NCBI GenBank assembly: GCA_036268875.1
Contig: DATATI010000074.1
Location: forward strand, 1 to 64,000
Direction of reading: 5' to 3'
Source of the DNA: Polyangia bacterium
GTDB taxonomy: Bacteria; Myxococcota_A; Polyangia; Fen-1088
DNA: 64,000 bases
Part shown: positions 1-13,882 of the stretch, one piece after another
Position numbering within the stretch: the first letter of the stretch is position 1
Layout of the letters: the number at the start of each line of letters is the position of its first letter
The notes under the pieces: generated by a model
The model's database searches: none
The model's input: the letters and a program-made list of their open reading frames with translations, nothing else
Told to the model about the DNA's origin: nothing
Translations under genes and position numbers: made by a program

Positions 1-185
1 GCCCTTTTTTGGGATCCGTCAAAGAGCGCCCTCGTCAGAGGAGCGCAAACGCGCGAAAGCCGCCCTCCAATCGGTTGTTCACCTTCGCCCCGCGCGTAAC
101 GGGCTCGTCTACGAAAATGTGACGAATGTTGAGCCTCCCGCGGGCCCACTCCGTCACTGAAATAGAAGCGTCGGAGTCCCGGAGC
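1..185. other. left edge, no gene recognised
   Basis: No reading frame in this stretch looks like a protein I recognise. It lies downstream of the minus-strand DinB-like gene, so it may be that gene's 3' flank. I saw no clear hairpin followed by a T-run. Confidence 0.4.
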
Positions 186-720
186 CTACGAGCCGGGAGG
201 GCGGTCGCGGGTGGGGGAGGCGTTGTAGGCGGCGGATTGGCCGGGCGGGATACTCAGTGACACCCAGGCTGGCCCGCAGAGTTGCTTGGCCAGAAACACG
301 ATCTGGCCGACGTGATAGCTGGCATGGGCCAGCGAACGGTGCAGCGCCTCGGTCACCGACAGTGGCTGCTGGCGAATGGTGACTGTGCGCGCGAGATCGA
401 GGTCCGACAGATCAGCGAGCGCCGCGAACAAGAGGTCCCAGCCACCGCTCCAGAAATGCGAGTAGCGCGGCGTGCGTGACCTGACGGGAAAGAAACTCGC
501 TGTCGCGATCGCGGTCCGGTTTTTCGCCGTCGCCGGTGAGAAAATCCGTAAAGCGCGAGCGCAGATTGCCGGCCACGTGCCAGGTGATGGTGGCCACCGA
601 ATTGTCGCCGGCGCCCGTCATCTGTCCCAGTTGCACCTCGCTGAGCTGCCGGAAGGCGCCCTCGGCCAGCGCCCGGTATCGCCTGAATTCGCCTTCAATC
701 GACACCACCACGGCCCGCAC
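186..720 (-). pseudogene. DinB/DUF1572-like protein, frameshifted
   Basis: Two minus-strand frames together make one DinB-superfamily protein of about 175 residues, the usual size. The upstream frame (GTG at 720) contains ITWHVAGNL with the first metal-binding His and then drifts into ERWLGPLVRG. Moving the frame by one base at about 441-447 reads ERGWDLLFAALADL and continues through LAHASYHVGQIVFLA, which holds the HxxxH pair of the DinB metal site. So all three His ligands survive and one extra base separates the halves. DinB-like proteins are small four-helix-bundle metalloproteins of mostly unknown substrate. It is divergent from the carbonic anhydrase gene. It could be a recent pseudogene or a one-base sequencing error. 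Confidence 0.75.
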
Positions 721-801
721 GCCGCAACGCTACCATGCGTTCATGGCCGTGAATCATGGCGCTTTTGCTTTTCTGGCCGCTGCGGTGTCCATAATTGTCG
801 G

Positions 802-1434
802 ATGGCCACAGTCGCGACCTCCGTTCCCGTCATTCCTGGACCGCTGCCCGAAGCAGATGCGCTGGACGCCCGCGTCCGCGCGCTGCGCGAACGGTTTCCA
901 CGCGCCATCGTCGATCGATACTTGGCGGCGCTGCCGACGATCGGTGCGCGTGTGTTGTTGTCGGCCGGCGCCGCCGTGGTCGGCGACGTGCAACTGAGCG
1001 ACGACGTGTCTATCTGGTATGGCGCGGTCTTGCGCGGCGATCTGGCGCCCATCGTCGTCGGGCGCGGCACGAACATTCAAGATGGTGCGGTCATTCACGT
1101 CGGCGACGATTCGCCCTGCATCGTCGGGGCGGAGATCGTGGTCGGCCACCGCGCCATGCTGCACGCCTGCCGGATCGAAGACGGCTGCTTGATCGGCATG
1201 CAGTCGACCATCCTGGACGAGGCGGTGATCGGCCAGGGATCGATCGTCGGCGCCGGGGCGCTGGTCACGCAGCGGACGGTCATTCCCCCGCGCAGCTTGG
1301 TCCTGGGCGCGCCGGCGCGGGTGATCAAGCATCTTGACGAATCTGACGAGGCTTTTCATCGGGCCCTGGCCGGGAAATACGCTCGCCTGAAGGAGAACTA
1401 TCGATGCGACGCCTTGAGGAACGATCAACGATGA
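802..1434 (+). CDS. gamma-class carbonic anhydrase family protein
   Basis: Predicted 210-residue left-handed beta-helix hexapeptide-repeat protein of the gamma carbonic anhydrase (YrdA/CamH-like) family, which can interconvert CO2 and bicarbonate at a metal bound between subunits. The Arg-Asp of VLRGDLAPIVVG, the Gln of NIQDGAVIHV and three candidate metal-ligand His (one in VIHV, two in VVGHRAMLHAC) are all present. A C-terminal helix ending LKENYR follows the repeats. The ATG at 802 was chosen because family similarity starts there. CATAAT at 790-795 lies just before it and could be a -10 box for a nearly leaderless message. The TGA overlaps the next gene's ATG (ATGA at 1431-1434), so the two are probably co-translated. 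Some family members lack measurable anhydrase activity. Confidence 0.9.
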   Translation: MATVATSVPVIPGPLPEADALDARVRALRERFPRAIVDRYLAALPTIGARVLLSAGAAVVGDVQLSDDVSIWYGAVLRGDLAPIVVGRGTNIQDGAVIHVGDDSPCIVGAEIVVGHRAMLHACRIEDGCLIGMQSTILDEAVIGQGSIVGAGALVTQRTVIPPRSLVLGAPARVIKHLDESDEAFHRALAGKYARLKENYRCDALRNDQR

Positions 1435-2816
1435 CCAGCGCGGCGGCGCGATTCAGCGTGCTGGTTGTAGCGCTGGGATTCGCCGCTTGCGGCAGCGTCA
1501 CGTCCAACGCCGGCGCCGGCGGTTCAGGTGGAGTGGCCGCTGCTGGTTCGGGCGGCGCGGGCGCGGCCACGGGCACCGGTGGTGGCGGCGCAGGCAATGC
1601 CGACGCTGGCGGCGACGGACCCGCGGTGGTGGTGGGCGACGTGACCTACTACCGCGACGTGCAGCCGATCGTGCAAAAGCGCTGTCAGACCTGCCACACC
1701 GATAATGGCATCGCGCCGTTCGCGCTGCTCACCTACGACGACGCCAAGATGCACGCGCCCGATATGGCCGCCCAGACCACCGCCCGCGTGATGCCGCCCT
1801 GGCTGCCCGCTCCCGGCTGCGGTGATTTTCGCGACAGCCGCCGACTCACCGATCTGGAAGTGGCGACGCTGGCCGCCTGGAACCAGGCCGGCGCTCCCGC
1901 CGGCAACGTCGCGGACGCCCCGCCCAGCGCGGTGCCGGCTGGCGCCAATCTGGGAACGCCCGGCGCCACCCTCGATCCCGGCGCGACCTATCATGCCAAC
2001 GCCGCGCTGACCGATGACTACCACTGCTTCCTGATCGATCCGGCCATCGCCGCGCAGAAAGATCTGATCGGCTTCGATATTCACCCGGGTGTGCGGGCGG
2101 CCGTGCACCACGTACTGCTGTACGCGATCCCCGCCAGCAGCGTCACCGAAGCGAAGACGAAAGACGACGGCGAAGTGGGCATCGGATGGACCTGCTTTGG
2201 CGGCACCGGCGTCACCGGCGCGCAGACCGTCGGCGGCTGGGTGCCCGGCGCGGGCGCCACGGCGTTCCCGGCACCGACTGGGATCCCGATGGCCGCTGGC
2301 ACGCAGATCGTGATGCAGATTCACTACAACCTGCTGGTGCAGAAGGACGTCACCGATCGCACGACGGCGGATCTGTTCTTCTCGGCCACCCCGGTGGCCA
2401 AGCCGGCGGCGATCTTCGCGGTGGCCAACCTGACCTTTGATGTGCCGGCGGGGACGAAATCGCAGACGGTGGTCGGGCAGTTGGCGATCAAATCGAACGC
2501 GGCCTTGTGGGGTGTGGTGCCGCACATGCACTTGCACGGCACCAAGATCCAGGTCGACATCCTGCACGCCGGCGGCGGCACGGACTGCGCCATCGATATC
2601 CCGCAATGGGATTTCCACTGGCAGCAGTTCTATTACTACCAGCAGCCGACCATGGTCGGTCCGGGCGACACCGTGCGCATCTCCTGCACGTTTGACAACT
2701 CGCCGGAGAACCAACCGGTCGTCAACGGCGTGGCCTTGACGCCGGCCGATCTGCGCTGGGGCGAGAAGACCACCGACGAGATGTGCCTGAACTATCTCTA
2801 CGCGGCGATTCCCTAG
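1431..2816 (+). CDS. lipoprotein: cytochrome c-like plus copper type II monooxygenase-like domains
   Basis: 461 residues. A signal peptide ends in a lipobox-like FAAC at Cys20 and is followed by a Gly/Ala/Ser-rich linker to about residue 65. A cytochrome c-like segment then carries one haem motif, CQTCH, with MPPW as a possible distal-ligand region. The C-terminal 300 residues resemble the two-domain fold of peptidylglycine/dopamine monooxygenases: the HH pair in VHHVLLYAIP and the His of MQIHYN for one copper, the HxH of HMHLHGTK and the Met of TDEMCLNYL for the other. A periplasmic or outer-membrane copper oxidoreductase that receives electrons through its own haem is a reasonable inference; the substrate is unknown. 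Its start overlaps the carbonic anhydrase stop. Confidence 0.82.
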   Translation: MTSAAARFSVLVVALGFAACGSVTSNAGAGGSGGVAAAGSGGAGAATGTGGGGAGNADAGGDGPAVVVGDVTYYRDVQPIVQKRCQTCHTDNGIAPFALLTYDDAKMHAPDMAAQTTARVMPPWLPAPGCGDFRDSRRLTDLEVATLAAWNQAGAPAGNVADAPPSAVPAGANLGTPGATLDPGATYHANAALTDDYHCFLIDPAIAAQKDLIGFDIHPGVRAAVHHVLLYAIPASSVTEAKTKDDGEVGIGWTCFGGTGVTGAQTVGGWVPGAGATAFPAPTGIPMAAGTQIVMQIHYNLLVQKDVTDRTTADLFFSATPVAKPAAIFAVANLTFDVPAGTKSQTVVGQLAIKSNAALWGVVPHMHLHGTKIQVDILHAGGGTDCAIDIPQWDFHWQQFYYYQQPTMVGPGDTVRISCTFDNSPENQPVVNGVALTPADLRWGEKTTDEMCLNYLYAAIP

Positions 2817-2873
2817 AGCCCGCTGCAACGCCGGCCCTCGCCGCGGGCGGCGCCGAGGTGCTAGTTTCCGCGC

Positions 2874-4940
2874 GTGGATTATCGCTGGAATGACAACGAG
2901 GCGGCCAAGCACGGCGACGACCTGGCGCAGCTGATCTATCTGTCGAACGTGGTCGGGACGGATCCGACGCTGACCCAACCCGGCGGCGGCAACAGCTCGG
3001 TCAAGCGGCAGGAGACGGACTTTGCCGGACGTACGGTCGACGTCCTGCGCGTCAAGGGCAGCGGCACCGATCTGCGAACCATCGGGAGGGCTGGATTCAC
3101 CGGGCTGCGCATGAACGATCTGGGCTTCCTGCGGCGGCGCGATCGGATGTCCGACGAAGAGATGATGGCGTTCATGCGCGCGTGCATGCTGGATGCGCGC
3201 GAGCCGGCGCCGTCGGTGGAGACGCCGCTGCACTCGGTGCTGCGGCATCGGTTCATCGTGCACACGCACGACTTCGCCACGCAGGCCTTGACCGACACGC
3301 CGCGCCCGGAGGCGCTGGTGCGCGAGGCGCTGGGTTCCGCGGTGGCGTACATCGATTACGTACGGCCGGGGTTTCCGCTGGCGCATGCGGTGTCGCAGCT
3401 GGGGCCGCTGCCCGACGAGGCGAAGGGTTTGGTGCTGGGTCGGCACGGCCTCATCGCCTGGGGCCACACGGCCAAGGATTGCTATGACAGCTTGTTCGCC
3501 CTCATCAATCGCAGCGAAAAATTCCTCGCCGAAAAGCGCGGCTCGCGACCGTTCATCGAGGTGCGCGTGCCGGTGCCGCCGGTCGCAGAGCGACGGGCGA
3601 CGGCGCGGCAGATCTTGCCGCTGCTGCGGGCCGGCCTGGCAACGCAGCGGCCGCCGATCGCTTACCCGATCTTGCATTGGGACGGCTCCGACGAGGCGAC
3701 GTCGTTCGCCGGCTCGGCGCAGGCGGCGGCGCTGGCGGCCCGCGGAATGGTCACGCCCGAGCACATCCTGCGCTGCGGGCGGGTGGCGCTGGCGGTGAAA
3801 GAAGACCTGGCGTCGCTGCCGGTGGCCGACGCTGCCCGGGCGCTGGCGCACGCCCTGGCCGGTTTCGCCGCCGAGACGCGCGTGGTTTACGAACGCCAGA
3901 AGGATCGGACCGCCGCGCCGATGCTGGAGCCGACGCCGCGGGTTGTGCTACTGCCTGGCCTGGGCCTGGTGACAGCGATGAAAGACAAAACCAACGCGGT
4001 GGTTGGCAATCTTTGTTACCGCCATGCCATGCGCGTGATGGAAGCCGCCGAATCGCTGGGTGGCTTTCGATTTCTGGACGAAGCGGATGCGGTTGAATTC
4101 GAATACTGGCCGCTGGAGCTGGCCAAGCTGAACGCGCCCGAGAAAGAGCTGTCGCGGCAGGTGGCGCTGGTGACCGGCGCGGCCAGCGGCATCGGGCGAG
4201 CCATCGCCGAGCGCTTGGCCGCCGAGGGCGCGCACCTGGTGCTGACCGATATTGCCGGCGATGCCCTTCGCCAGACGGCGGCGGCGATCGGCAAGCTGTG
4301 CAAGGACGCGCAGCGGGTGATCGCCGTCGAGGCCGACGCCACCCGCGCCGCCGACGCCGCTCACGCCGTGACCGAGGCGGTGCTGACCTTCGGTGGCCTG
4401 GACATTCTGGTTTGCAACGCCGGGTTCATCCAGGCCGGGCCGATCGACCTGATCGCGCCCGACGACTGGGCCCGTCACTTCGAGGTCAACGTGGGCGGTT
4501 ATTTTCTGGCCGTGCGCGAGGCGGTGGCGGTGATGAAGGCGCAAGGGCGGGGGGCCATCGTCTTCAACGCCTCGAAGGGCGCGTTCGCGCCGACGGCGGA
4601 CAACGCGGCCTACGCCAGCTCGAAGGCGGCGGTGGCGGCGCTGGCCCGCAACCTGGCGACGGAGCTGGGGCCGCACGGCATCCGGGTGAATTACATCAAT
4701 GCTGACTTCGTCGACACGCCGCTGATGAACCAGCTGATCGCCCAGCGGGCGGCGCAAAAAGGCATCTCGCCGGCGCAGCAAACCGACGAATACCGGCGGC
4801 GCAACTTGCTGTCGGTCGGGCCCATCCCACCTTCGGCGGTGGCGGAGGCGGCGCTGTTCTTCTCCTCGCCGCGGGCGCGGTTCACCACCGGCGGCATGCT
4901 GACCGTCGATGGCGGCATCAAAGAAGCGATGCCGCGGTAG
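2874..4940 (+). CDS. bifunctional class II aldolase / short-chain dehydrogenase
   Basis: 688 residues, the usual length for the aldolase-SDR fusions annotated as rhamnulose-1-phosphate aldolase/alcohol dehydrogenase. The N-terminal half is a class II aldolase/adducin domain with GGGNSSVK, zinc-ligand His in LHSVLRHRFIVHTHD and the GRHGLIAWG strand. The C-terminal part is a classical SDR: TGAASGIG nucleotide-binding loop near residue 435, CNAG, an active-site NAS and the YASSK catalytic pair. The aldolase half should cleave a deoxy-sugar phosphate and the SDR half should oxidise the aldehyde product. No isomerase, kinase or sugar transporter lies nearby, so the substrate is open. The start is GTG at 2874, since no upstream ATG is in frame after the preceding stop. 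Confidence 0.88.
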   Translation: MDYRWNDNEAAKHGDDLAQLIYLSNVVGTDPTLTQPGGGNSSVKRQETDFAGRTVDVLRVKGSGTDLRTIGRAGFTGLRMNDLGFLRRRDRMSDEEMMAFMRACMLDAREPAPSVETPLHSVLRHRFIVHTHDFATQALTDTPRPEALVREALGSAVAYIDYVRPGFPLAHAVSQLGPLPDEAKGLVLGRHGLIAWGHTAKDCYDSLFALINRSEKFLAEKRGSRPFIEVRVPVPPVAERRATARQILPLLRAGLATQRPPIAYPILHWDGSDEATSFAGSAQAAALAARGMVTPEHILRCGRVALAVKEDLASLPVADAARALAHALAGFAAETRVVYERQKDRTAAPMLEPTPRVVLLPGLGLVTAMKDKTNAVVGNLCYRHAMRVMEAAESLGGFRFLDEADAVEFEYWPLELAKLNAPEKELSRQVALVTGAASGIGRAIAERLAAEGAHLVLTDIAGDALRQTAAAIGKLCKDAQRVIAVEADATRAADAAHAVTEAVLTFGGLDILVCNAGFIQAGPIDLIAPDDWARHFEVNVGGYFLAVREAVAVMKAQGRGAIVFNASKGAFAPTADNAAYASSKAAVAALARNLATELGPHGIRVNYINADFVDTPLMNQLIAQRAAQKGISPAQQTDEYRRRNLLSVGPIPPSAVAEAALFFSSPRARFTTGGMLTVDGGIKEAMPR

Positions 4941-4974
4941 CACGACGCCGCAGCGGCGTGTACACTCACCGCCC

Positions 4975-6121
4975 ATGGAAATCAGCCCCCTGCGAGAACG
5001 CATCAGCAAGCTGCAAAGCCGCTTGGCGATTCTCCGGGGGCATCTTTGACATCGACGGCAAACGCAGGCGCATAGGCGAACTGGACCACGAGGCGGGCAC
5101 GCCGGAGTTCTGGAACGTCGCAGACAAAGCCCAGGCCACGCTGCGCGAGCAGGCGCGGCTGAAGTCGACCGTCGACGGGTACGAAGGGCAGATGCGCGCC
5201 ATCGAGGACGCGCAGATCCTGGTCGACCTGGCCGACGAGGCCAAGGACGAAGCGACCGCTGCTGAAGCTGCCGCCACGCTGGCCGCGTCGGAGGACGTGG
5301 TCGCGAAGATGGAGTTCGCGCGCATGCTGACCGGTCCGTACGACCGGCAGGGCGCCTTGCTGAGCATCAATGCCGGCGCCGGCGGGACCGAGTCGCAGGA
5401 TTGGGCCGAGATGCTGCTGCGCATGTACTCGCGCTGGGCCGAGCGCAAAGGATACAAGGTCGAGCAGCTTGATCTGCAGCCCGGCGACGAGGCCGGCATC
5501 AAGAGCGTCACCATCGGCATCGAGGGCGAGTGGGCCTACGGTTACCTGCGCGCCGAGTTCGGGGTGCACCGGCTGGTGCGCATCTCGCCCTACGATTCGC
5601 AGGCGCGCCGCCACACCTCGTTCGCCAGCGTGTTCATTTACCCCGACATCGACGAGACGGTGAAGGTGGAGATCGACGACAAGGATCTGCGCATCGACGT
5701 CATGCGATCGTCGGGCGCCGGCGGCCAGCACGTGAACAAGACCGAATCCGCGGTGCGCATCACCCACATCCCCACCGGCATCGCCGTGCACTGCCAGTCG
5801 GAACGGTCGCAGCACAAGAACCGAGGCACGGCCATGCGCATCCTGCGGTCCAAGCTGTTCGAGGTCGAACAAAAGAAAATGGAAGACAAGATGGGCGGCA
5901 TCCACGCCCAGAAGAAAGCCATCGAGTGGGGCAACCAGATTCGTTCGTACGTGCTGGCGCCCTACCGACTGGTCTCCGACCACCGCACCGGCTTGAAGGT
6001 CAGCCAGGTGGACGACGTCCTCGACGGCGATCTGGATCAGTTCATGGTCGCCCAGCTTTTGTTGTTGGCAGGTGACCCCTCTGCCGCGCCGGTGACAAAG
6101 CCGGAGGACGACGACCTGTAA
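4975..6121 (+). CDS. prfB: peptide chain release factor 2 (programmed +1 frameshift)
   Basis: RF2 terminates translation at UGA and UAA. The gene starts at ATG 4975 (MEISPLRERIS) and reads 24 codons to CTT before an in-frame TGA at 5047-5049. A +1 shift then resumes at GAC (5048), giving about 381 residues. The GGQ peptidyl-tRNA hydrolysis motif is present (SSGAGGQHVNKTES). The stop-codon recognition tripeptide reads SPY (RISPYDSQARRHTSF) where E. coli RF2 has SPF. The coiled-coil domain 1 is rich in Glu and Ala. A caller that ignores frameshifting would misplace the start at 4958 in the downstream frame. It lies between the aldolase fusion and lysS; prfB-lysS adjacency is common in bacteria. 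Confidence 0.96.
5034..5050 (+). promoter_or_regulatory. prfB autoregulatory +1 frameshift site
   Basis: A run of CGGGGG, three bases of spacer (CAT), then CTT TGA C. This matches the classical site (AGGGGG-TAT-CTT-TGA-C) except for two bases. In the known mechanism the internal Shine-Dalgarno-like G-run and the slippery CUU force a +1 shift when RF2 is scarce and termination at UGA is slow, so RF2 controls its own synthesis. Confidence 0.95.
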
Positions 6122-6229
6122 TCGGCTTCCAACATGGGAGATTTTCGTACATCTGTGGACAGATTTTGATTCATTGAATATTCACTGCTAGTTGCGGCGC
6201 TGCCGGCTGTTGGTATCCCGTGGAGAAAC

Positions 6230-7810
<1,581 letters not shown>

Positions 7811-7817
7811 CGGCGTC

Positions 7818-9395
7818 ATGCTGGCGCCTGGGTTCGAATGGTTCGTGGCCTGGCGCCACCTGCGCGATCCGGATCGACAATCGCGCAAGACGCTGTTCAT
7901 CGGCTTGACGACCATCGCTCTCGGCGTGGCGGCGCTGGCGCTGGTGCGGTTCGCCCCGTCGCTGTTCACCGTGCGCGTGGGCGATGCCATGGAGATTCTG
8001 TCCAGCCGCCAGACCGTGCTGGCCGAGAACGTGAAGATCGGCGGCTTCATCGCCGTCGGCGCCGGCCTGCTGCTGTCGATCCTGGGCGCGCTCTTCGCCA
8101 GCTTCACGGTGTTCACTGCGTTTTCGATCTTCGGCGTCTTCCTCGGCACTGGCGCGCCGATCATTGCGCTGTCTGTCATGTCTGGGTTCGAGGCCGATCT
8201 GAAGTCGAAGATCCGCGCCACCAAGGCCGACATCGTGGTCAGCACCGACGACGAGCACCCGTTCAAGGACTGGGAAGCCGTCGAGGCGAAGGTGAAATCC
8301 GTCGACGGCGTGGTGGCTTCGATGGCCTACGTCGAAGGCGAGGTGATCGTCAAACACGTCTCGAACCCGGCCGGCATGGGCATCATCCTGCGCGGCATCG
8401 AACCGCGCCGGGCCATGCAGGTGCTGGACCTGGGACGCACGCTGGTGGAAGGCAAGGTCGAGTACCTGCTGCACCCCGAACAGATCGCCACCGACGATCC
8501 GGATCTGCTGCGCCCGCTGGACGAACCGGACAAGGACGGCCAAGGTGGCAGCGAAGCGGGTAAGGCCAGCAAAGAGAAGCTGGCGCCCGCGCCGCGCCCG
8601 GTGCTGCCGGGGATTCTTCTGGGCGACGAGCTTTATGCCCGCACGCTGCGCGTCTACATGGGCAGCGACGTCGACGTGGCCTGCCCGATGTGCGGCGTCG
8701 GCCCCACCGGACCGATTCCCAAGATGCGGCCGTTCCGGGTGGCCGGGCATTTTTACACCGGCATGTACGAGTTCGATTCCAAGCTGGCCTACGCGCCGCT
8801 GGCCGACGTGCAGCGTTTTCTCGATATGCAAGGCGAGGTCACCGGCGTCGAGATCCGCACCCGCGACCCAGACCGGGCGCCGGCCATCGCCCAGGCCATC
8901 AGCGCGGTGTTAGGTCCAGGTTACGAAGTGCGCTCGTGGGAAGAGCTGAACCGCAGCTTGTTCATGGCCTTGAAGCTGGAAAAGATCGCCATGTTCGTGG
9001 TGCTGACCTTCATCGCCCTGGTGGCGTCGTTCTCGATCGTCTCGAACCTGATCATGCTGGTGACGGAGAAGGGCCGCGAGATCGCCATCCTGAAGTCGAT
9101 GGGCGCCCGCGACGGAGCGATCCTGCGCGTGTTCTTCGCCGAGGGCCTTTACATCGGGCTGCTGGGCCTGGCCCTGGGCCTGGCCTGCGGCATCGGCGGC
9201 TGCCTGGTGATCGGCCGCTATGGCCTGCCGCTGGATCCCGACGTCTATTACATCCAGAAGCTGCCGGTGGTGATGCGCGGGGGCGAGATCGCCGGCGTGG
9301 CCCTGGCCGCCCTGGGTCTGTGTTGCCTGGCCACGCTGTACCCGGCGTGGCTGGCGTCGCGCCTGCGGCCGGTGGCCGGGCTGCGCTACGAATAG
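7818..9395 (+). CDS. lolC: LolC/LolE-type lipoprotein-releasing permease, long form
   Basis: Inner-membrane permease of the LolCDE complex, which extracts lipoproteins for transfer to the outer membrane. The C-terminal FtsX-type domain has three membrane helices from about residue 385 to the end, with LVTEKGREIAILKSMGA, the coupling segment seen in Lol permeases. The periplasmic loop starts after SVMSGFEADLKSKI. At 525 residues it is about 110 longer than a typical LolC (about 400). About 85 extra residues with two additional hydrophobic segments lie between the N-terminal ALxxL region and the usual first-helix end. The loop also has an acidic Gly/Lys linker and a CPMCG pair before GPTGPIPK. 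Only one permease is present, so the complex may be a homodimer of this protein with LolD. Confidence 0.88.
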   Translation: MLAPGFEWFVAWRHLRDPDRQSRKTLFIGLTTIALGVAALALVRFAPSLFTVRVGDAMEILSSRQTVLAENVKIGGFIAVGAGLLLSILGALFASFTVFTAFSIFGVFLGTGAPIIALSVMSGFEADLKSKIRATKADIVVSTDDEHPFKDWEAVEAKVKSVDGVVASMAYVEGEVIVKHVSNPAGMGIILRGIEPRRAMQVLDLGRTLVEGKVEYLLHPEQIATDDPDLLRPLDEPDKDGQGGSEAGKASKEKLAPAPRPVLPGILLGDELYARTLRVYMGSDVDVACPMCGVGPTGPIPKMRPFRVAGHFYTGMYEFDSKLAYAPLADVQRFLDMQGEVTGVEIRTRDPDRAPAIAQAISAVLGPGYEVRSWEELNRSLFMALKLEKIAMFVVLTFIALVASFSIVSNLIMLVTEKGREIAILKSMGARDGAILRVFFAEGLYIGLLGLALGLACGIGGCLVIGRYGLPLDPDVYYIQKLPVVMRGGEIAGVALAALGLCCLATLYPAWLASRLRPVAGLRYE

Positions 9396-9583
9396 AGATC
9401 GTGGGCAACGCGTCCTAAGTCCGCCAAGTCTCAATGCTTGTCGTGAGACTGTCGGCGTTGACACCTGGGGGGGCGGCGACTACTTTGGCGGCCCCTATGA
9501 GTCCGGTCGCAACGCCTGCCGTGCCTGCGCTGGCGGCTGTCGGCCACAGTGATGTGGATCGACACCGCCGCGGAGGCGCGCAC

Positions 9584-10252
<669 letters not shown>

Positions 10253-10262
10253 CGCGAACCCG

Positions 10263-12749
<2,487 letters not shown>

Positions 12750-12784
12750 CCTCTGCTAAGCAAGGCCGCGAAAAAGGAGATCAC

Positions 12785-13339
12785 ATGGCACGTTGGTTGG
12801 CACTCGGTTTCTTGCTGTTGGCGTCAAAGCCCTTTCTGGCGCACGCGGAGGACGTCAAGCTGGGCTACGTCGACCTGCAGCGCGCGCTGAACGAGACCGA
12901 CGACGGCCGCAAAGCCAAAGAGGCTCTGAAGAAGGTCTTCGATCAGAAGCAAAAAGAGCTCGACGAGCAGCAGCAGGCCTTGAAGAAGGACATCGACGAC
13001 CTGGACAAGAAGCGAACCCTGCTGCCCGCCGACAAGGTGCGCGACAAGGAAGCCGAGCTGCAGGGCCGCATGCAGAAGGTGCAGCAGACGTATATGCGCC
13101 ACCAGCAGGATCTTCAAAGCAAAGAGCAAGAAGCCACCGCCAAGATCTTCGAGCGCATGACCCGCATCATCAACAAGATCGCCGTGGCCGAGAACTTCAC
13201 GATGATCCTGGACAAGACCCAGTCGGGCGTGGTCTACGCCAAGTCGCATCTGGATCTGACCAACGATCTCATTCGCCGCTACAACGCCGGCGAAGGCGCG
13301 GACAAGTCGGCGGCAGCGGCGCCCGCGGCCAAGAAGTAA
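12785..13339 (+). CDS. skp: Skp/OmpH periplasmic chaperone
   Basis: 184 residues with signal peptide (MARWLALGFLLLASKPFLAHA). The mature start KLGYVDLQRALNET is the usual Skp strand, followed by a long charged coiled-coil (about residues 50-120) rich in Lys, Gln, Glu and Asp, and a closing segment (FTMILDKTQSGVVYAKSHLDLT) that completes the trimerisation core. Skp trimers hold unfolded outer-membrane proteins for BamA. A strong AAGGAG lies 7 bases before ATG 12785, which rules out the longer in-frame starts inside bamA. The C-terminal Ala/Lys tail is unstructured. Confidence 0.95.
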   Translation: MARWLALGFLLLASKPFLAHAEDVKLGYVDLQRALNETDDGRKAKEALKKVFDQKQKELDEQQQALKKDIDDLDKKRTLLPADKVRDKEAELQGRMQKVQQTYMRHQQDLQSKEQEATAKIFERMTRIINKIAVAENFTMILDKTQSGVVYAKSHLDLTNDLIRRYNAGEGADKSAAAAPAAKK

Positions 13340-13364
13340 GCCGGCGCCAAGAAAGCTGCGCCGC

Positions 13365-13856
13365 GTGCTGGACATCCGCGATATCGAGAAGATTCTCCCG
13401 CACCGCTATCCGTTCCTCCTGGTCGACAGAGTCGACGAGCTGGACGACGAGCACATCGTTGCCGTCAAGCAGGTCACGCGCAACGAACCCCACTTTCAGG
13501 GCCATTTCCCCGGCCATCCGGTGATGCCGGGGGTCTTGATCATCGAGGCGCTGGCGCAGACCGGCGCCATCTATGCCGCGCGCCTGGTGAAGTTCGATCC
13601 GGACAAGCAGGTCGTCTATTTCATGGCTATCGACAAGGCCAAGTTCCGGCGGCCGGTGGTCCCTGGTGATTCGCTGCGCCTGGAGGTGACGCCGCTGCGC
13701 AAGGGTGGGGCGATCTGGAAGATGCGCGGCGAAGCCAAGGTAGGGGACGTGGTGGTGGCTGAAGCCGAATTCATGGCCAGCATCCAGCCGCGCCCGACTG
13801 GTCCCGCGGCCGTGGTCGCCGTCGCTGCCAGCGGCGACGACGGCTCCGGCGCCTAG
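13365..13856 (+). CDS. fabZ: 3-hydroxyacyl-ACP dehydratase FabZ
   Basis: 163 residues, hot-dog fold; dehydrates 3-hydroxyacyl-ACP in fatty acid elongation. It has the family start ILPHRYPFLLVDRV, the catalytic His in GHFPGHPVMPGVL and the catalytic Glu in IIEALAQTGA. It starts at GTG 13365, 25 bases after skp. A Pro/Ala/Gly tail of about 20 residues extends past the usual C-terminus. In most Gram-negative genomes fabZ sits between lpxD and lpxA; here neither is present. Confidence 0.96.
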   Translation: MLDIRDIEKILPHRYPFLLVDRVDELDDEHIVAVKQVTRNEPHFQGHFPGHPVMPGVLIIEALAQTGAIYAARLVKFDPDKQVVYFMAIDKAKFRRPVVPGDSLRLEVTPLRKGGAIWKMRGEAKVGDVVVAEAEFMASIQPRPTGPAAVVAVAASGDDGSGA

Positions 13857-13882
13857 CGATGGTCGCGGACGGGAGGCGTCGG

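Noticed and set aside
1524-3851. Long minus-strand open frame opposite the monooxygenase and aldolase genes
   Set aside because: It is Arg/His-rich with no family motif. High-GC coding sequence leaves such frames open by chance, and the plus-strand genes have clear motifs.
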